NCBI GenBank assembly: GCA_021806045.1
Contig: JAJZDI010000001.1
Coordinates: 70,518-134,517, forward strand
Origin: Actinomycetes bacterium
GTDB taxonomy: Bacteria; Actinomycetota; Acidimicrobiia; Acidimicrobiales; RAAP-2
Reading direction: 5' to 3'
Length of the DNA stretch: 64,000 nucleotides
The notes beneath the pieces were generated by a model. That model saw nothing but the letters and a program-made list of their open reading frames with translations. It was not told where the DNA came from and did no database searches. Positions 8,329 through 18,276 of this stretch are shown here, piece after piece. Positions within the stretch are counted from its first letter, which is position 1. Each line of letters starts with the position of its first letter. The position numbers and the translations under genes are program-made.

Positions 8329-9105
8329 TCACTTGGGCTGCATCTTGATCCCGCCGTCGACCCGGATCGACTGGGCGTTCACGTAGCTGTTGGTGACCAG
8401 CTCGACCACCATGGAGGCCAGCTCGTCGGGATGACCGAGGCGCTTGGGGAACAGCACGCCCTTCTCCAAGTTGGCCTTGAACTGCTCGGACGCCTCACCC
8501 TCGCCGTAGATGGGGGTGTCGATGAGGCCGGGGGCGACGGTGTTGACGCGGATGCCCACCACCGATAGGTCCCGGGCGATCGGTAGGGTCATGCCGACCA
8601 CACCGCCCTTCGACGCCGAGTAGGCGTCCTGGCCGATCTGGCCCTCGAAGGCAGCGACGGAGGCCATGTTGACGATGGCGCCCCGCTCGCCGTCGGCCAG
8701 CGGCTCGGTGGTGCTCATGGCGGTGGCGGCCAGCCGGATGCAGTTGAACGTGCCGACCAGGTTGATCTCGATCACCTTGCGGAACAGGTCCAGGTCGTGG
8801 GCCGACTCGTAGGCGCCGTCCTTGCCGATGACCCGTCCCACCCAGCCGATGCCGGCCGAGTTGACCAGGACCCGCAGCGGCCCCATGTCCTTGGCAAGCT
8901 CGATGGCGGCGATCACGTCGTCGGGCTTGGTCACGTCGACGTGGGCGAACGCCCCGCCGAGCTCGTCGGCGACAGCCTTCCCCTTGTCGTCCTGCAGGTC
9001 GGCGATGACGACCTTGGCGCCGCGTGCTGCGAGCTGGCGGGCCGAGGCCTCGCCGATGCCCGAAGCGCCGCCGGTGACGATGGCAGATACTCCGTTGATG
9101 TCCAT
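8329..9105 (-). CDS. SDR dehydrogenase, HSD10-like (3-hydroxyacyl-CoA / 2-methyl-3-hydroxybutyryl-CoA)
   Basis: NAD-dependent short-chain dehydrogenase of 258 aa. It shows the cofactor motif TGGASGIGEA (about 11-20), NSAG, a catalytic Ser in the MASV segment, and the YSASK Tyr/Lys pair. The segment after NSAGIGW, the AFEGQIGQDAYSASK block and the PGLIDTP block match type-II 3-hydroxyacyl-CoA dehydrogenases (HSD17B10 group), which oxidise 2-methyl-3-hydroxybutyryl-CoA in isoleucine catabolism. It converges on the leucine operon, so the pathway link is by function. ATG 9105 follows a -10 hexamer by 6 nt (leaderless). Substrate assignment is moderate. Confidence 0.8.
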   Translation of the reverse strand: MDINGVSAIVTGGASGIGEASARQLAARGAKVVIADLQDDKGKAVADELGGAFAHVDVTKPDDVIAAIELAKDMGPLRVLVNSAGIGWVGRVIGKDGAYESAHDLDLFRKVIEINLVGTFNCIRLAATAMSTTEPLADGERGAIVNMASVAAFEGQIGQDAYSASKGGVVGMTLPIARDLSVVGIRVNTVAPGLIDTPIYGEGEASEQFKANLEKGVLFPKRLGHPDELASMVVELVTNSYVNAQSIRVDGGIKMQPK

Positions 9106-9111
9106 GGCGGC

Positions 9112-9117
9112 ATCCTA
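9112..9117 (-). promoter_or_regulatory. -10 element, leaderless SDR promoter
   Basis: TAGGAT on the minus strand lies exactly 6 nt before the ATG at 9105. No Shine-Dalgarno fits, so the mRNA is probably leaderless. Confidence 0.45.
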
Positions 9118-9188
9118 GGTTCGCGGCCGAGCCGGGCGCATACTGGCAGTAGGGGTCGGGGACCGGCGGTCGGACCGCCGGCGGACGG

Positions 9189-11060
9189 TCACGCCCGGAG
9201 CCGCTCCTGGAGCCCCGATGCCCGCATGACGGGCCGGCCGATGGCGGCACGCAGGGCGTCCTCGCCCGCCACCACGGTGACCCGCTGGCTGGCCCGGGTG
9301 ACGGCCGTGTAGAGGAGTTCGCGGCTGAGGATGGGCGAGGTGGCCGCCGGCAGTGACACGACCACGTGGGGGAACTCCGACCCCTGGCTCTTGTGGATCG
9401 TCATGGCCCACCACGTCTCCACCCGGTCCAGTTTGGCCGTCGGGACGAACCGGGGCTCGACGGCACCGGGAAAGGCGACGGCCACACCGTCGCCGTGGCG
9501 GACCACCAGACCGGTGTCCCCGTTGTCCAGCCGGTTGAGCTGGTCGTTCGCCGTCACCATGACCGGCCGGCCGATGTACCACCGCACCCCGGCGCGCAGC
9601 CCCGGCATCCGGTCTGCCAGCGCATCCTCGATCGTCCGGCCCCACGCAAGCATGCCGGCCGGCCCCTGCCTGGTGGCCGCCAGCACCTTGACCTGGCGCA
9701 TGGCGTCGAGACCACGTGCGACCTCGTCCGTCTGGGCCGCGTCGACGACGGCGGCGCCGGCCGCGATCACCTCGTCGACCAGTGCCACCAGGGCGCCGTC
9801 GTGCGACCCGTCGATCCACGTGACGCCGGGGCGGTCCGGGTCGCGCAGCAGGTCGAGCGCCCCGGCCGCGTCCCCGACACGCACGGCCCCAGCCAGTGCG
9901 GCGATGTCCGATTCGGCGCCGAACCGCCAGGACCGCTCGAGCACGGTGACCCGCCCGGTCAGCGGGCCCGGACCGGTACCCCCGCTCGCTCCCCCGTCGG
10001 GGTCGCTGCCGGTGCCGGCCGCCACCACGTCGGCCAGCACCGATCCGGCCTCGATGCTGGTCAGCTGGAACGGGTCACCCACCAGGACCAGGCGGGCGTC
10101 GGGGCGGAGGGAGTCGAGCAGGGCGGACATGAGCGGGAGCGACACCATGGAGGTCTCGTCCACCACCACCAGGTCGTGGGGGAGCGGGTTTCCGGCCCCG
10201 TACCGGAAGGATCCACCGGGGCGGGCACCGAGCAGGCGGTGGATGGTGAGGGCTGGCTGGTCCACGAGGGCGGCGGCCACCGTCGCACCCAACCCGCCCC
10301 CGTCGCCGTCGCCGGCCAGCGATCGGTGTACGGCCTCGGTCATGCGGGAGGCGGCCTTGCCGGTAGGGGCGGCCAGCGCCACCCGCAGGCGCTGACTCCG
10401 CCGGTCGGCCATCTCCAGCGCGGCGGCGAGCAGACCGGCCACGGTCCGGGTCTTGCCCGTCCCGGGACCGCCGGCGATCACCGCCAGGTTGCCGGACAGC
10501 GCCACCCGGGCGGCGCGGCGTTGCAGGTCGGGATCGGTGGGATCGTCTGGGCCGAAGGCGGCCTCCAGGGCGGCCTCCAGGTCGGCGTCGGAGCCGACGC
10601 CTGCCGGCCCAGCCGGCCCAGCCGGCTCACGGAATGCAGCGCGTTCCACCAGCCGGTCGGCGACCAGGAGCTCGTCGGCGAAGTAGCGCTGGAGGTAGAC
10701 CCGCCGACCGTCGAGGACGACCGGGCACAGCGGCGGTACGAGGGCGTGACCGGGATCGGTGGCGATCGGCGACCGCGCCAGCGCGGCCACCCACCGGTCG
10801 ACCTCGGGCCACGGCAGCGAGCCCGCTGCCTCCCCGTCGCGGTCGGCGACCAGCCGGTGGGCGTCGCCCAGATCGACGCAGACGTGACCGAGCCTCGGCC
10901 CACGGGCGGCGACGGCCAGGCCCAGGAGCGCCTCGTCCTCGAGGCCCGGGAGGGTACGGGCGAATGTGGCGCACAGCTGCAGCTCTCCAGCCCCGAAGAT
11001 GCCGGCGTCGGCGAACGGCGCCAGGAACCCGAGTCCGGGTGGCGTGGCGGCGCCGGTCAC
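9189..11060 (-). CDS. recD: Exodeoxyribonuclease V alpha subunit (RecD helicase)
   Basis: 5'-3' helicase subunit of the RecBCD double-strand-break repair complex, 623 aa. After an N-terminal RecBCD-interaction domain of about 180 residues comes the Walker A motif GGPGTGKT (about 197-204), then a DEXX box (VVVDETSMV), GDPFQLTSIE, and the C-terminal SF1B motifs including MTIHKSQGSEF and YTAVTRA. GTG 11060 overlaps the recB stop by 4 bp. Last gene of recC-recB-recD. Length and motifs are complete. Confidence 0.93.
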   Translation of the reverse strand: MTGAATPPGLGFLAPFADAGIFGAGELQLCATFARTLPGLEDEALLGLAVAARGPRLGHVCVDLGDAHRLVADRDGEAAGSLPWPEVDRWVAALARSPIATDPGHALVPPLCPVVLDGRRVYLQRYFADELLVADRLVERAAFREPAGPAGPAGVGSDADLEAALEAAFGPDDPTDPDLQRRAARVALSGNLAVIAGGPGTGKTRTVAGLLAAALEMADRRSQRLRVALAAPTGKAASRMTEAVHRSLAGDGDGGGLGATVAAALVDQPALTIHRLLGARPGGSFRYGAGNPLPHDLVVVDETSMVSLPLMSALLDSLRPDARLVLVGDPFQLTSIEAGSVLADVVAAGTGSDPDGGASGGTGPGPLTGRVTVLERSWRFGAESDIAALAGAVRVGDAAGALDLLRDPDRPGVTWIDGSHDGALVALVDEVIAAGAAVVDAAQTDEVARGLDAMRQVKVLAATRQGPAGMLAWGRTIEDALADRMPGLRAGVRWYIGRPVMVTANDQLNRLDNGDTGLVVRHGDGVAVAFPGAVEPRFVPTAKLDRVETWWAMTIHKSQGSEFPHVVVSLPAATSPILSRELLYTAVTRASQRVTVVAGEDALRAAIGRPVMRASGLQERLRA

Positions 11061-14000
11061 CGGACAACCTCCGTCGTGGGGTGGCCGTCGAGCAGGTCGC
11101 TCAGCTCACCCACCAGTGCGGTCGGCACCCGCCAGCCGAACACGCCGTCGGGGTGGCCGTCGTGGACGGGCGTGTCCGGCCCGGCCATCCCCCGCACGAA
11201 GAGGTAGGCGGCACCGCCCAGGTGGCGATCGGGGTCGTAGCCGGGCAGCCGCCACCGCAGGTACCGGTGGAGAGCCACCAGGTAGAGGAGGGCCTGGAGT
11301 GGGTAGTGGTGCTCGGCCATGGCCGCGGCCATCGCTTCCCGCCCGTAGGCGCCGGGACCGGGCGCGGCGCCGGGCCGGGTGAGACGGTTCGTCTTGTAGT
11401 CGACGACGACGAAGCGCGGTTCGGTTCCGGGCAGCCGCAGCACGACGTCGATGGATCCGGTGAGGTGGCCGGCCAGCTCCACCTCCACCTCCCCGTCGGC
11501 CAGCTCGGCCGCCCACCCGGCGAGTGGGTCGCCGGCGGCCAGGTGGTCGAGTACTAGCCGTCCGATGTCGCGGACCCGGGGCCGGAACGCCGGCTTCCCC
11601 AGGGGGATCTCGAAGGAGAGCTCGGACAACCGATCGTGCAGCGGGACATCACGGAGAGCGATCCCGCCAGCGACCTGGCCGAGGGGGGTGGCGATGGCCG
11701 CGCCCAGGCCGTCGACCAGGAGGCGCCGGCCGTCGGCCGCGGTGCCACCGGGTTCCCCTGGTGGGGTGAGGTCGACCGGTCGCCAGTCGAGCTCGGCGGC
11801 GGCCGCTTTCTCCAGGTCGTCCTCGAGCTGCGGCGACGCGAAGTCGATCCGTTCCAGGACGGCGTGGACCACGGTGCCGAATTCGGCACCGGCCGGCAGC
11901 TTCGTCAGCGGGGAGACGAGTGGCCCGTCGGCGTGGCCCGGCTCGGGCCCGTCCTGGGGCAGGAGCGGAGGCGGGGCACCGAGGACGTCGTGCTCCCCGG
12001 TGGTGGGATCCACGGAGCCGGGGCTGCTCTCGTCGGCCGCACCGCGGTCGGCCAGGCTCGTGTCGGACGGGTCCAGGTGTGCCTCGTCCATCCGGTTCGT
12101 CATGGCGGTGAACGACCACCGGGTGGCCCACCGGTCCGGGTTGCGCTCCAGCCTGGCCACCTCGAGGGGGGACCCGGTCCCGCCGGCGCCCGGAGCCTGC
12201 CAGCTCGGGGAGGGACCGTGACGGCCGTGGGAGGCGGCGCTCATCGTCCCGCCCGACCGGGCGATGAGGGGTGCGAGGGTGTCGAGCGCCTGGGCGTCGG
12301 CGGGCGGCTTCACCGACAGCGCCCCGTAGGCGGCCGGATCGAGGCGGCCGTCGGGGTCCCGGGCGAAGAGGAGGTGGGCCAGCCCCGAGGCGCCGGCGGA
12401 CTGGGCGTTGGCCCACCAGACGATGGCGTGGTGCTCGGCCCGGGTCAGCGCCACGTACAGCAGGCGCAGGTCTTCACCGAGGACCTCCCGCTTGGCGAGG
12501 TCCTTGCGCTGCTTCTCGGTGGTGCCGTCCGCCCACGTGTCCTTGCCGACGGTGTCGTACGTGCGCCTGCCGGTATCGGGGTCCTGGTACACGACGGGCG
12601 GACGCTGAACGGACGGGTTGGACCACATGGTGGGAACGCACACCACGGGGAACTGGAGTCCCTTGGCGTTCCACACCGTCATGATGCTGACGGCGGCGTC
12701 GTCCGACTCCAGCCGGCGGGCGGCCGGGCCACCGTCGGCGTCGGCGTCGTCGAAGGCTGCCGCCGGGGTGTCGAGCACGGCCATCAGCCCCGACGGGCCC
12801 AGCCGGTCGTGGACAGCGGCCGCCTGGAACAGCTCGCCGATGTGGGCCAGGTCGGTGACGAGCCGATCGCCGCCGTCGTGCCCCAGCACCCGAGCGGCCA
12901 CGCCGCTCTCGACCCACACCTGGCGGAGCCACTCGGCCACGCCGAGGTGGTCGAGGGTCTCCGCCCATGACCACAGCCGGTCCTGGACGGCGGCCAGCCC
13001 GGCGTCGTCCAGGGCGGCGACCTGGTCGGCGCCGAGGCCGACGAAGACGGAGAGCGCGAAGGCCCGGGCGCGTCGGGGCTCGCTCGGCCGGGCCAGGGCG
13101 GCCAGCAGGCGCCGCCAGTGCTCGGCCGCCTCCGACTCGAGCACAGACGCACCCTTGGCCACCACCGCCGGCACGCCACGGGACTGGAGGGCGGAACGCA
13201 CCGCCTCGCCGTCCTTCCTCCTCCGGGTGAGGACGGCGATGTCCGAGGGGAGGATGGGCCGGTCGCCCGCGTCCGTGGGGATCCGACCGTGGTCGAGGAG
13301 GTCGATCACCTGGGTGGCGAGGTCGGACCAGATGGCCAGGCGTGCACCGTCCACACTGACGCGGCCGTCCTTGTTGCGGTCGAGGCCGGGGCCGATGGCC
13401 AGACGCAGCGCCAGGGGTTCCACCTGTCCACCGTCCGTTCGCACGAGGCGCCGGTGGCGGTGTGCGTCCGCCGGATCGACGGGGGTGTAGGCGATGGCGG
13501 CGTCGCCCAGGGTGGACCCGTCGAAGAGGGTGTCGAGGGCGGAGAGGAAGATCCCGTCGGAGCGCCAGTTGGTGGCGAGCGACCGCCGCTCGAGGCCGGG
13601 CCGGTCGGCGACGGCCGACGTGTACGTGTGGACGTCGGCGCCGCGGAACGAGTAGATGGCCTGCTTGGGGTCGCCCACGATCACCAGGCGGTGGTCGGGG
13701 CCTGGTTCCCCGAAGATGGTGGAGAGGATCTGCCACTGGACGGGGTCGGTGTCCTGGAATTCGTCGATGAGGGCGACCCGGTAGCGGGACCGGAGGGCCG
13801 CGGCCACCTCGGCGCCGGAGGGGCCGCTGAGGGCGGTGGCCAGGTGGTCGAGGACGTCGCCGAAGCTCATCGAACCCCGTCGCAGGCGGCGGGTGGCCAT
13901 GGCGTCGAGGCACCGCCGGACGAGCGCCGTCCCCAGGGTCGCCACCTCGTCGCCGTCGCGGCCGGGAGCCGGTCGCAGGTCGACGCCCGGTAGCGACGCA

Positions 14001-14572
14001 GCAGTGCGGACGGCCCGGACCAGGTCGTCCAGACCGGGCATGCCGTCGTCATCGGCGCGCTCGACGGCCGCCGCGGCCAACACGTCGCCGGCGACCTCCG
14101 TCACCAGCTCGGCATCGTCGTTGACCAGCACGGCGTCGGGATCGACACCAGCGGCGTTCCCCAGCGTGCCGAGCACCTGGGTGGCGAAGCCGTGGATGGT
14201 GGTCACGGTCATGGTGTCGAACTCGGTGACGGCCCGCTCCAGGTGACCGAGCTGTCGCTGCCGCCCGCCCGGGTCGGCGGCACGGAGGTTCGCGAGCCAG
14301 GCGTACTCGGGTGGCGGCGGTCCGTCGCCGGCGAAGAGCTCGGCGGCGGCGACCAGCTGGCGCCGGACCCGGTCCCGCAGCTCGGCCGCCGCCGCCCGGG
14401 TGAAGGTCACGACCAGGAGCTCGCCCGGTGCCGCCTCCAGCTCGACCACCGCCCGGGTGGTGAGGCCGGCCAGGGCGAACGTCTTGCCCGTCCCCGCGCT
14501 GGCGTCGATGGCAAGCGTTCCGGTCGGCAGCGGGTTGGCCGGGTCGAACGGCTCGATCGGTACCGCGGTCAC
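11057..14572 (-). CDS. recB: Exodeoxyribonuclease V beta subunit (RecB helicase-nuclease)
   Basis: 3'-5' helicase and the only nuclease of RecBCD, about 1171 aa. The UvrD-like helicase begins with Walker A (SAGTGKT, about 25-31) and has LIDEFQDTDPVQW for motif II and GDPKQAIYSFRGAD further on. The C-terminal RecB nuclease domain carries the metal-binding motif VVVDYKTNR. The start is GTG 14572, overlapping the recC stop by 4 bp; the frame is open further upstream but runs antiparallel to nothing conserved. A Gly/Asp-rich linker separates helicase and nuclease. Confidence 0.92.
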   Translation of the reverse strand: MTAVPIEPFDPANPLPTGTLAIDASAGTGKTFALAGLTTRAVVELEAAPGELLVVTFTRAAAAELRDRVRRQLVAAAELFAGDGPPPPEYAWLANLRAADPGGRQRQLGHLERAVTEFDTMTVTTIHGFATQVLGTLGNAAGVDPDAVLVNDDAELVTEVAGDVLAAAAVERADDDGMPGLDDLVRAVRTAASLPGVDLRPAPGRDGDEVATLGTALVRRCLDAMATRRLRRGSMSFGDVLDHLATALSGPSGAEVAAALRSRYRVALIDEFQDTDPVQWQILSTIFGEPGPDHRLVIVGDPKQAIYSFRGADVHTYTSAVADRPGLERRSLATNWRSDGIFLSALDTLFDGSTLGDAAIAYTPVDPADAHRHRRLVRTDGGQVEPLALRLAIGPGLDRNKDGRVSVDGARLAIWSDLATQVIDLLDHGRIPTDAGDRPILPSDIAVLTRRRKDGEAVRSALQSRGVPAVVAKGASVLESEAAEHWRRLLAALARPSEPRRARAFALSVFVGLGADQVAALDDAGLAAVQDRLWSWAETLDHLGVAEWLRQVWVESGVAARVLGHDGGDRLVTDLAHIGELFQAAAVHDRLGPSGLMAVLDTPAAAFDDADADGGPAARRLESDDAAVSIMTVWNAKGLQFPVVCVPTMWSNPSVQRPPVVYQDPDTGRRTYDTVGKDTWADGTTEKQRKDLAKREVLGEDLRLLYVALTRAEHHAIVWWANAQSAGASGLAHLLFARDPDGRLDPAAYGALSVKPPADAQALDTLAPLIARSGGTMSAASHGRHGPSPSWQAPGAGGTGSPLEVARLERNPDRWATRWSFTAMTNRMDEAHLDPSDTSLADRGAADESSPGSVDPTTGEHDVLGAPPPLLPQDGPEPGHADGPLVSPLTKLPAGAEFGTVVHAVLERIDFASPQLEDDLEKAAAAELDWRPVDLTPPGEPGGTAADGRRLLVDGLGAAIATPLGQVAGGIALRDVPLHDRLSELSFEIPLGKPAFRPRVRDIGRLVLDHLAAGDPLAGWAAELADGEVEVELAGHLTGSIDVVLRLPGTEPRFVVVDYKTNRLTRPGAAPGPGAYGREAMAAAMAEHHYPLQALLYLVALHRYLRWRLPGYDPDRHLGGAAYLFVRGMAGPDTPVHDGHPDGVFGWRVPTALVGELSDLLDGHPTTEVVR

Positions 14573-17500
14573 GACCCACCGCCCTCGGCGCGGTCGATCG
14601 AGGTGGCGGTGACCGATCCCCACAGGTGGGCGGCGAGCCGGGCCGGACGGCCACCGGGCCCGGGAGGGTCGCCCTCCTCGGCCGGGAGCTCCAGGAGCTC
14701 GCCGTACTCCAGGTTGCCGTAGACGAGACGGTTGTAGGGATCGTCGCCGTCCCCCCGCCCGTCGTGGCGGGTCCACGCGTTGCGCGTGGCGGTTCCGTCG
14801 GCCAGTGCCGGTGACAGCTGGGCGAAGAGCGGCAGCGGCTCGCACAGGCCCCGGCGGTAGAGGGCGACGACGGTCCCGAGCGCATCCGCCGCTGCGTGCG
14901 CGCGCGTTGCCGGGTCGGCGGCCGCGGCGACCAGGTCGGACACCGCCGCCACCGGGGCGGACTTCGCCTCTGACTGGTTCCGGGCCACCACCACCGAGTG
15001 CCAGGCCTGCTCCGGCTCGTACGCCACCAGTGCCATCAGGTCGAGCCAGGCGGCCAGGCGGTGCGACGGCTTCATCCTGGAGTAGGTCAACCGGAGCGGA
15101 CCCGGGTCCGGTGCCGGGAGATCACAGGGCACCGTTCCGGTTACCCGGGTCCCGTCGTCGAGGACGACCTCCACGGAAACGGGTTCGGGCACGCCGCGTT
15201 CCGCGCCCAGGACCGCGGCCCGTCCGAAGAGCTCCTCGGCCGGCTCACGTACCGCGTCGAGTGCTGGCCTGCGGAGTGCGCCGGGCGGTAGGCGGCCGGC
15301 GTGGATCTCGAACTCGGCCCAGCCGTCGGGGCTGCCGCCCGATCGCAGCGCTGCCAGCAGCCCTTCGCCCAGGGACCACGACTCAAGGCCGCTGAGCGAG
15401 AGGGAGAGGATCGACTCCAGCTGGTCTTCCTGCCGGGGAAGTGTGATCTGCAGGCGCCGCTCCAGGAAGGTGCGGACCGGGTTGCGCAGGAACTCGTGCA
15501 GGTCCGCCAGGTCGATGTCCGCAGTGGGCAGCGGCGGCAGCGGTCCGGTCAGGAACGGCCGGGAAGCCGGCCCCCGGAGGCGGCGGGCCCGGGCGGCGGC
15601 CAGGAGAGCGGGGTCAAAGCTCCAGGGACCGGCCACCAGGGCCCCCGGCTCGAAGCAGGCGGCATCGAACCCCTGGCGAGGGTGGGTGGTCTCGAGAGCG
15701 CGCCGCAACGGATCACGGTGCTCCTCGGGGACCATGGCCGCCACCGCGTCGACCAGTTCGGCGACCACCGGTGTGGCCGGGACCTTCTGGTTGGTCCGGA
15801 TGTCGACCCCGGTACGGAACAGGAGCAGGCGGTCACCGGCGGCGAGCACCGCGTCGAGCAAGGCCAGGCGGGCGTCACCCCGCGGGTCGCGATCGCCCAG
15901 CCGGGGAGCGGCCGACATCAGGTCGTCGCCGTCGGTGGTGCTCCCCGGCAGTGCACCGTCATCCAGGCCGACCAGGCAGACCACCCGGAAGGGCACGCCC
16001 CGGAGCGGGGTCATGGAAGTGACGGTGATGCCGCCCCGGAAGAAGTCGGGACGGCCGGTGCCGGCCCGGAGCTCGTAGTCGAGGATCCGGCGGAGGTCGG
16101 CGAACGTCAGCGTCACCGGCGAGCACGCCCCGCCGGCCGATGCGTTGTCGACCACCGACGCCAGTACCCGCCGGAGCTGGTCGAGCTGCCAGGGGGCACC
16201 GGGGTCCGGTGTGAGCAGCTCCTCCGCGGCCCGGCCGATCAGCGCAGCCCAGCCGTCCACCGGCCGCGGCTGGTGGACGGCCCGCTGCAGGCCGTCGAGG
16301 GCGTCGACGAGCCACGCGGCCCGCCCGGCCAGCTCGATGTCCCCCGGGTCGGTAGTGACGGGAGCGATCGACCCGGTCGCCAGGTCGGCACCGCGACCGC
16401 GGACGGCCATGCCCACCAGGGCGCGGTCCAACCCGGCACGCCACGTGCCGTCGTGGACGCCGGCGGGCACACCGAACCCGGTCCGGTGGTCGGCGTCGAT
16501 CCCCCACCGGATGCCGGTGGCCGTGACCCAGTCGGCCAGCCGGGCCAGATCTCCGTCGTCGAAGCCGAACGTGCGCCGTACCGGCGCCGTCGCCGCCAGG
16601 TCCAGCACGGCTGCCGCGTCGCACCGGCCGTCGATCATGTCGAGGAGCTGGGACACCGTCGCGATCACCGGGTTGGCGGCGGCGATCGAGCGGTCGGCGA
16701 TCCGGTAGCGGAGGGAGGGCGGCTCGAGCCCACCGGAGCCGGCGCCCCCGTCGACCGGGCCGTGCGGTGCCTCCCCCAGGCCGGCCGGGCGGCCGAAGAC
16801 CCCCTCGATCAGCGGCGCCACCTGTTCGAGATCGGAGCAGAGGACGAGGATGTCGTCCTCTGCCAGGTCGAGCTTCGGGTCGGCCAGCAGGTGGAGGAGG
16901 GCGTCGCGCAGGACCTCGACCTGGCGGGTCGTGCCGTGGCAGGCGTGGATGCGGATCGATTCGTCGTCGGGCGAGGGGATGAAGCTGCCGTCGGGTGCCA
17001 GGTCGGCACGCAGGCCGGCCTGGAGCCGGGTGAGGAGCGAGGTGTTCGGGTCGTCGCTCCGACCGCCGGTGTCGTCGGCCTTCCCGTCGGCGTCGGGGAC
17101 CGGTTCGGTGGGCGCTCCTGCGACATCCAGCCCGGAGACGTCCAGGAGGCCGGCGGCGGTGGCGTCGCCGAGCAGCACGGCCGTCTCGCGGTGCTGGCGC
17201 CCCCATGAGCGGAGCAGGGGGTGGTGGACCAGCTGGGCGCTCTCGTCGTCGGTCCGCAGGCGGGTCCCGGCGCGCGCCGGGTCGGCCAGGGGGTCGACGC
17301 GCCGCCGCACCGCCACCGACGGCTCCAGGAGGAGGAGGTGCACGTCGTGGCGGGTGGCCAACGCGCCGGCCAGTTCCACGAAGCCGTTGCCCCCAGGGAG
17401 CTGGCTGAGGCCGAACAGCGCCAGGCGGCCGGGCAGGTCCACGTCGAGGTGACCGGTGCGCAGCTGCTCGAGGAGGTCGTCGAGACGCTCGGCCGGGCTC

Positions 17501-18054
17501 GGCTCGCCCAGGCGTTCACGGCACAGGCGCCACAGGTGAGGCTGCCACCCGAGGTGCTCACTGAGGCGCTTGCCGGTCCCGTCGATCAGCCGCCCGGCGG
17601 CCCAGGCACGGATCATGTCCGGCCGGTGGAGGTGGTAGCGGTCGAACAGGTCGGCTACCCGCCGGGCCAGCCCGAAGCGCGATGCGCCGGGCGGGGGGTG
17701 GGCGAGGTGGGCCAGGTGCGGATCGCCCGGTTGGTCGGCGACCACCTCGAGGATGCACCAGACCAGCCGCTCGAGCCGCCAGGGGTCGTGCGCACCCTCA
17801 GCGGTTCCGGCGGCCAGCACCCGCTCACGCAACGAGCCGGGGAACCGGAACTCGATGTTGGCGGCGACACCGTCAGACCGGCCGTCGCCCGCGCCCAGGT
17901 GGCGGGCCAACTCGAGGGCGACCCACCTGCCCATGGCGGCAGACGGCACCGCCACCCATTCGGCGGACAGGGGATCGGGGGGCGCGTCGGCCAGGATCCG
18001 GGCCAGGTGGGCCGCCAGCGGGCGGGCCCGGTCGGCAGCGACGACGTGGAGCAC
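14569..18054 (-). CDS. recC: Exodeoxyribonuclease V gamma subunit (RecC)
   Basis: Inactive-helicase/Chi-recognition subunit of RecBCD, about 1161 aa. The N-terminus LHVVAADRARPLAAHLA followed by WVAVPSAAMGRWVALELA matches the RecC start; an inner block reads GITVTSMTPLRGVPFRVVCL and GLDDGALPG, as in other RecC proteins. I start at GTG 18054, where the family alignment begins; the frame stays open some 400 codons upstream, but that stretch lies antisense to the alcohol dehydrogenase gene. TACAGT 7 nt upstream suggests a leaderless transcript for the whole recCBD operon. Confidence 0.9.
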   Translation of the reverse strand: MLHVVAADRARPLAAHLARILADAPPDPLSAEWVAVPSAAMGRWVALELARHLGAGDGRSDGVAANIEFRFPGSLRERVLAAGTAEGAHDPWRLERLVWCILEVVADQPGDPHLAHLAHPPPGASRFGLARRVADLFDRYHLHRPDMIRAWAAGRLIDGTGKRLSEHLGWQPHLWRLCRERLGEPSPAERLDDLLEQLRTGHLDVDLPGRLALFGLSQLPGGNGFVELAGALATRHDVHLLLLEPSVAVRRRVDPLADPARAGTRLRTDDESAQLVHHPLLRSWGRQHRETAVLLGDATAAGLLDVSGLDVAGAPTEPVPDADGKADDTGGRSDDPNTSLLTRLQAGLRADLAPDGSFIPSPDDESIRIHACHGTTRQVEVLRDALLHLLADPKLDLAEDDILVLCSDLEQVAPLIEGVFGRPAGLGEAPHGPVDGGAGSGGLEPPSLRYRIADRSIAAANPVIATVSQLLDMIDGRCDAAAVLDLAATAPVRRTFGFDDGDLARLADWVTATGIRWGIDADHRTGFGVPAGVHDGTWRAGLDRALVGMAVRGRGADLATGSIAPVTTDPGDIELAGRAAWLVDALDGLQRAVHQPRPVDGWAALIGRAAEELLTPDPGAPWQLDQLRRVLASVVDNASAGGACSPVTLTFADLRRILDYELRAGTGRPDFFRGGITVTSMTPLRGVPFRVVCLVGLDDGALPGSTTDGDDLMSAAPRLGDRDPRGDARLALLDAVLAAGDRLLLFRTGVDIRTNQKVPATPVVAELVDAVAAMVPEEHRDPLRRALETTHPRQGFDAACFEPGALVAGPWSFDPALLAAARARRLRGPASRPFLTGPLPPLPTADIDLADLHEFLRNPVRTFLERRLQITLPRQEDQLESILSLSLSGLESWSLGEGLLAALRSGGSPDGWAEFEIHAGRLPPGALRRPALDAVREPAEELFGRAAVLGAERGVPEPVSVEVVLDDGTRVTGTVPCDLPAPDPGPLRLTYSRMKPSHRLAAWLDLMALVAYEPEQAWHSVVVARNQSEAKSAPVAAVSDLVAAAADPATRAHAAADALGTVVALYRRGLCEPLPLFAQLSPALADGTATRNAWTRHDGRGDGDDPYNRLVYGNLEYGELLELPAEEGDPPGPGGRPARLAAHLWGSVTATSIDRAEGGGS

Positions 18055-18061
18055 GTGGCGG

Positions 18062-18067
18062 ACTGTA
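18062..18067 (-). promoter_or_regulatory. -10 element of the recCBD operon
   Basis: TACAGT on the minus strand, 7 nt before the recC GTG. No Shine-Dalgarno is seen near that start, so leaderless initiation is likely. Confidence 0.45.
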
Positions 18068-18276
18068 GCGACCGGGTGTATCGCGATGCCGGTGCGCCGG
18101 CTCGTCGCCGGTCCCGCACGGGCCGTCCGCACGCCCGGCGGGTGTCCCGGCTTCCCGAGCACCCGGCGGTGTGGCAGCATCTGGCCGACGTCGCATCGGC
18201 CGGGGGGAGCGGGAACGGCCGGGCGGCGGGGAACGAGGGTGCCGGCGCCGTGCCGCACCACATGGGGAGGGACACT

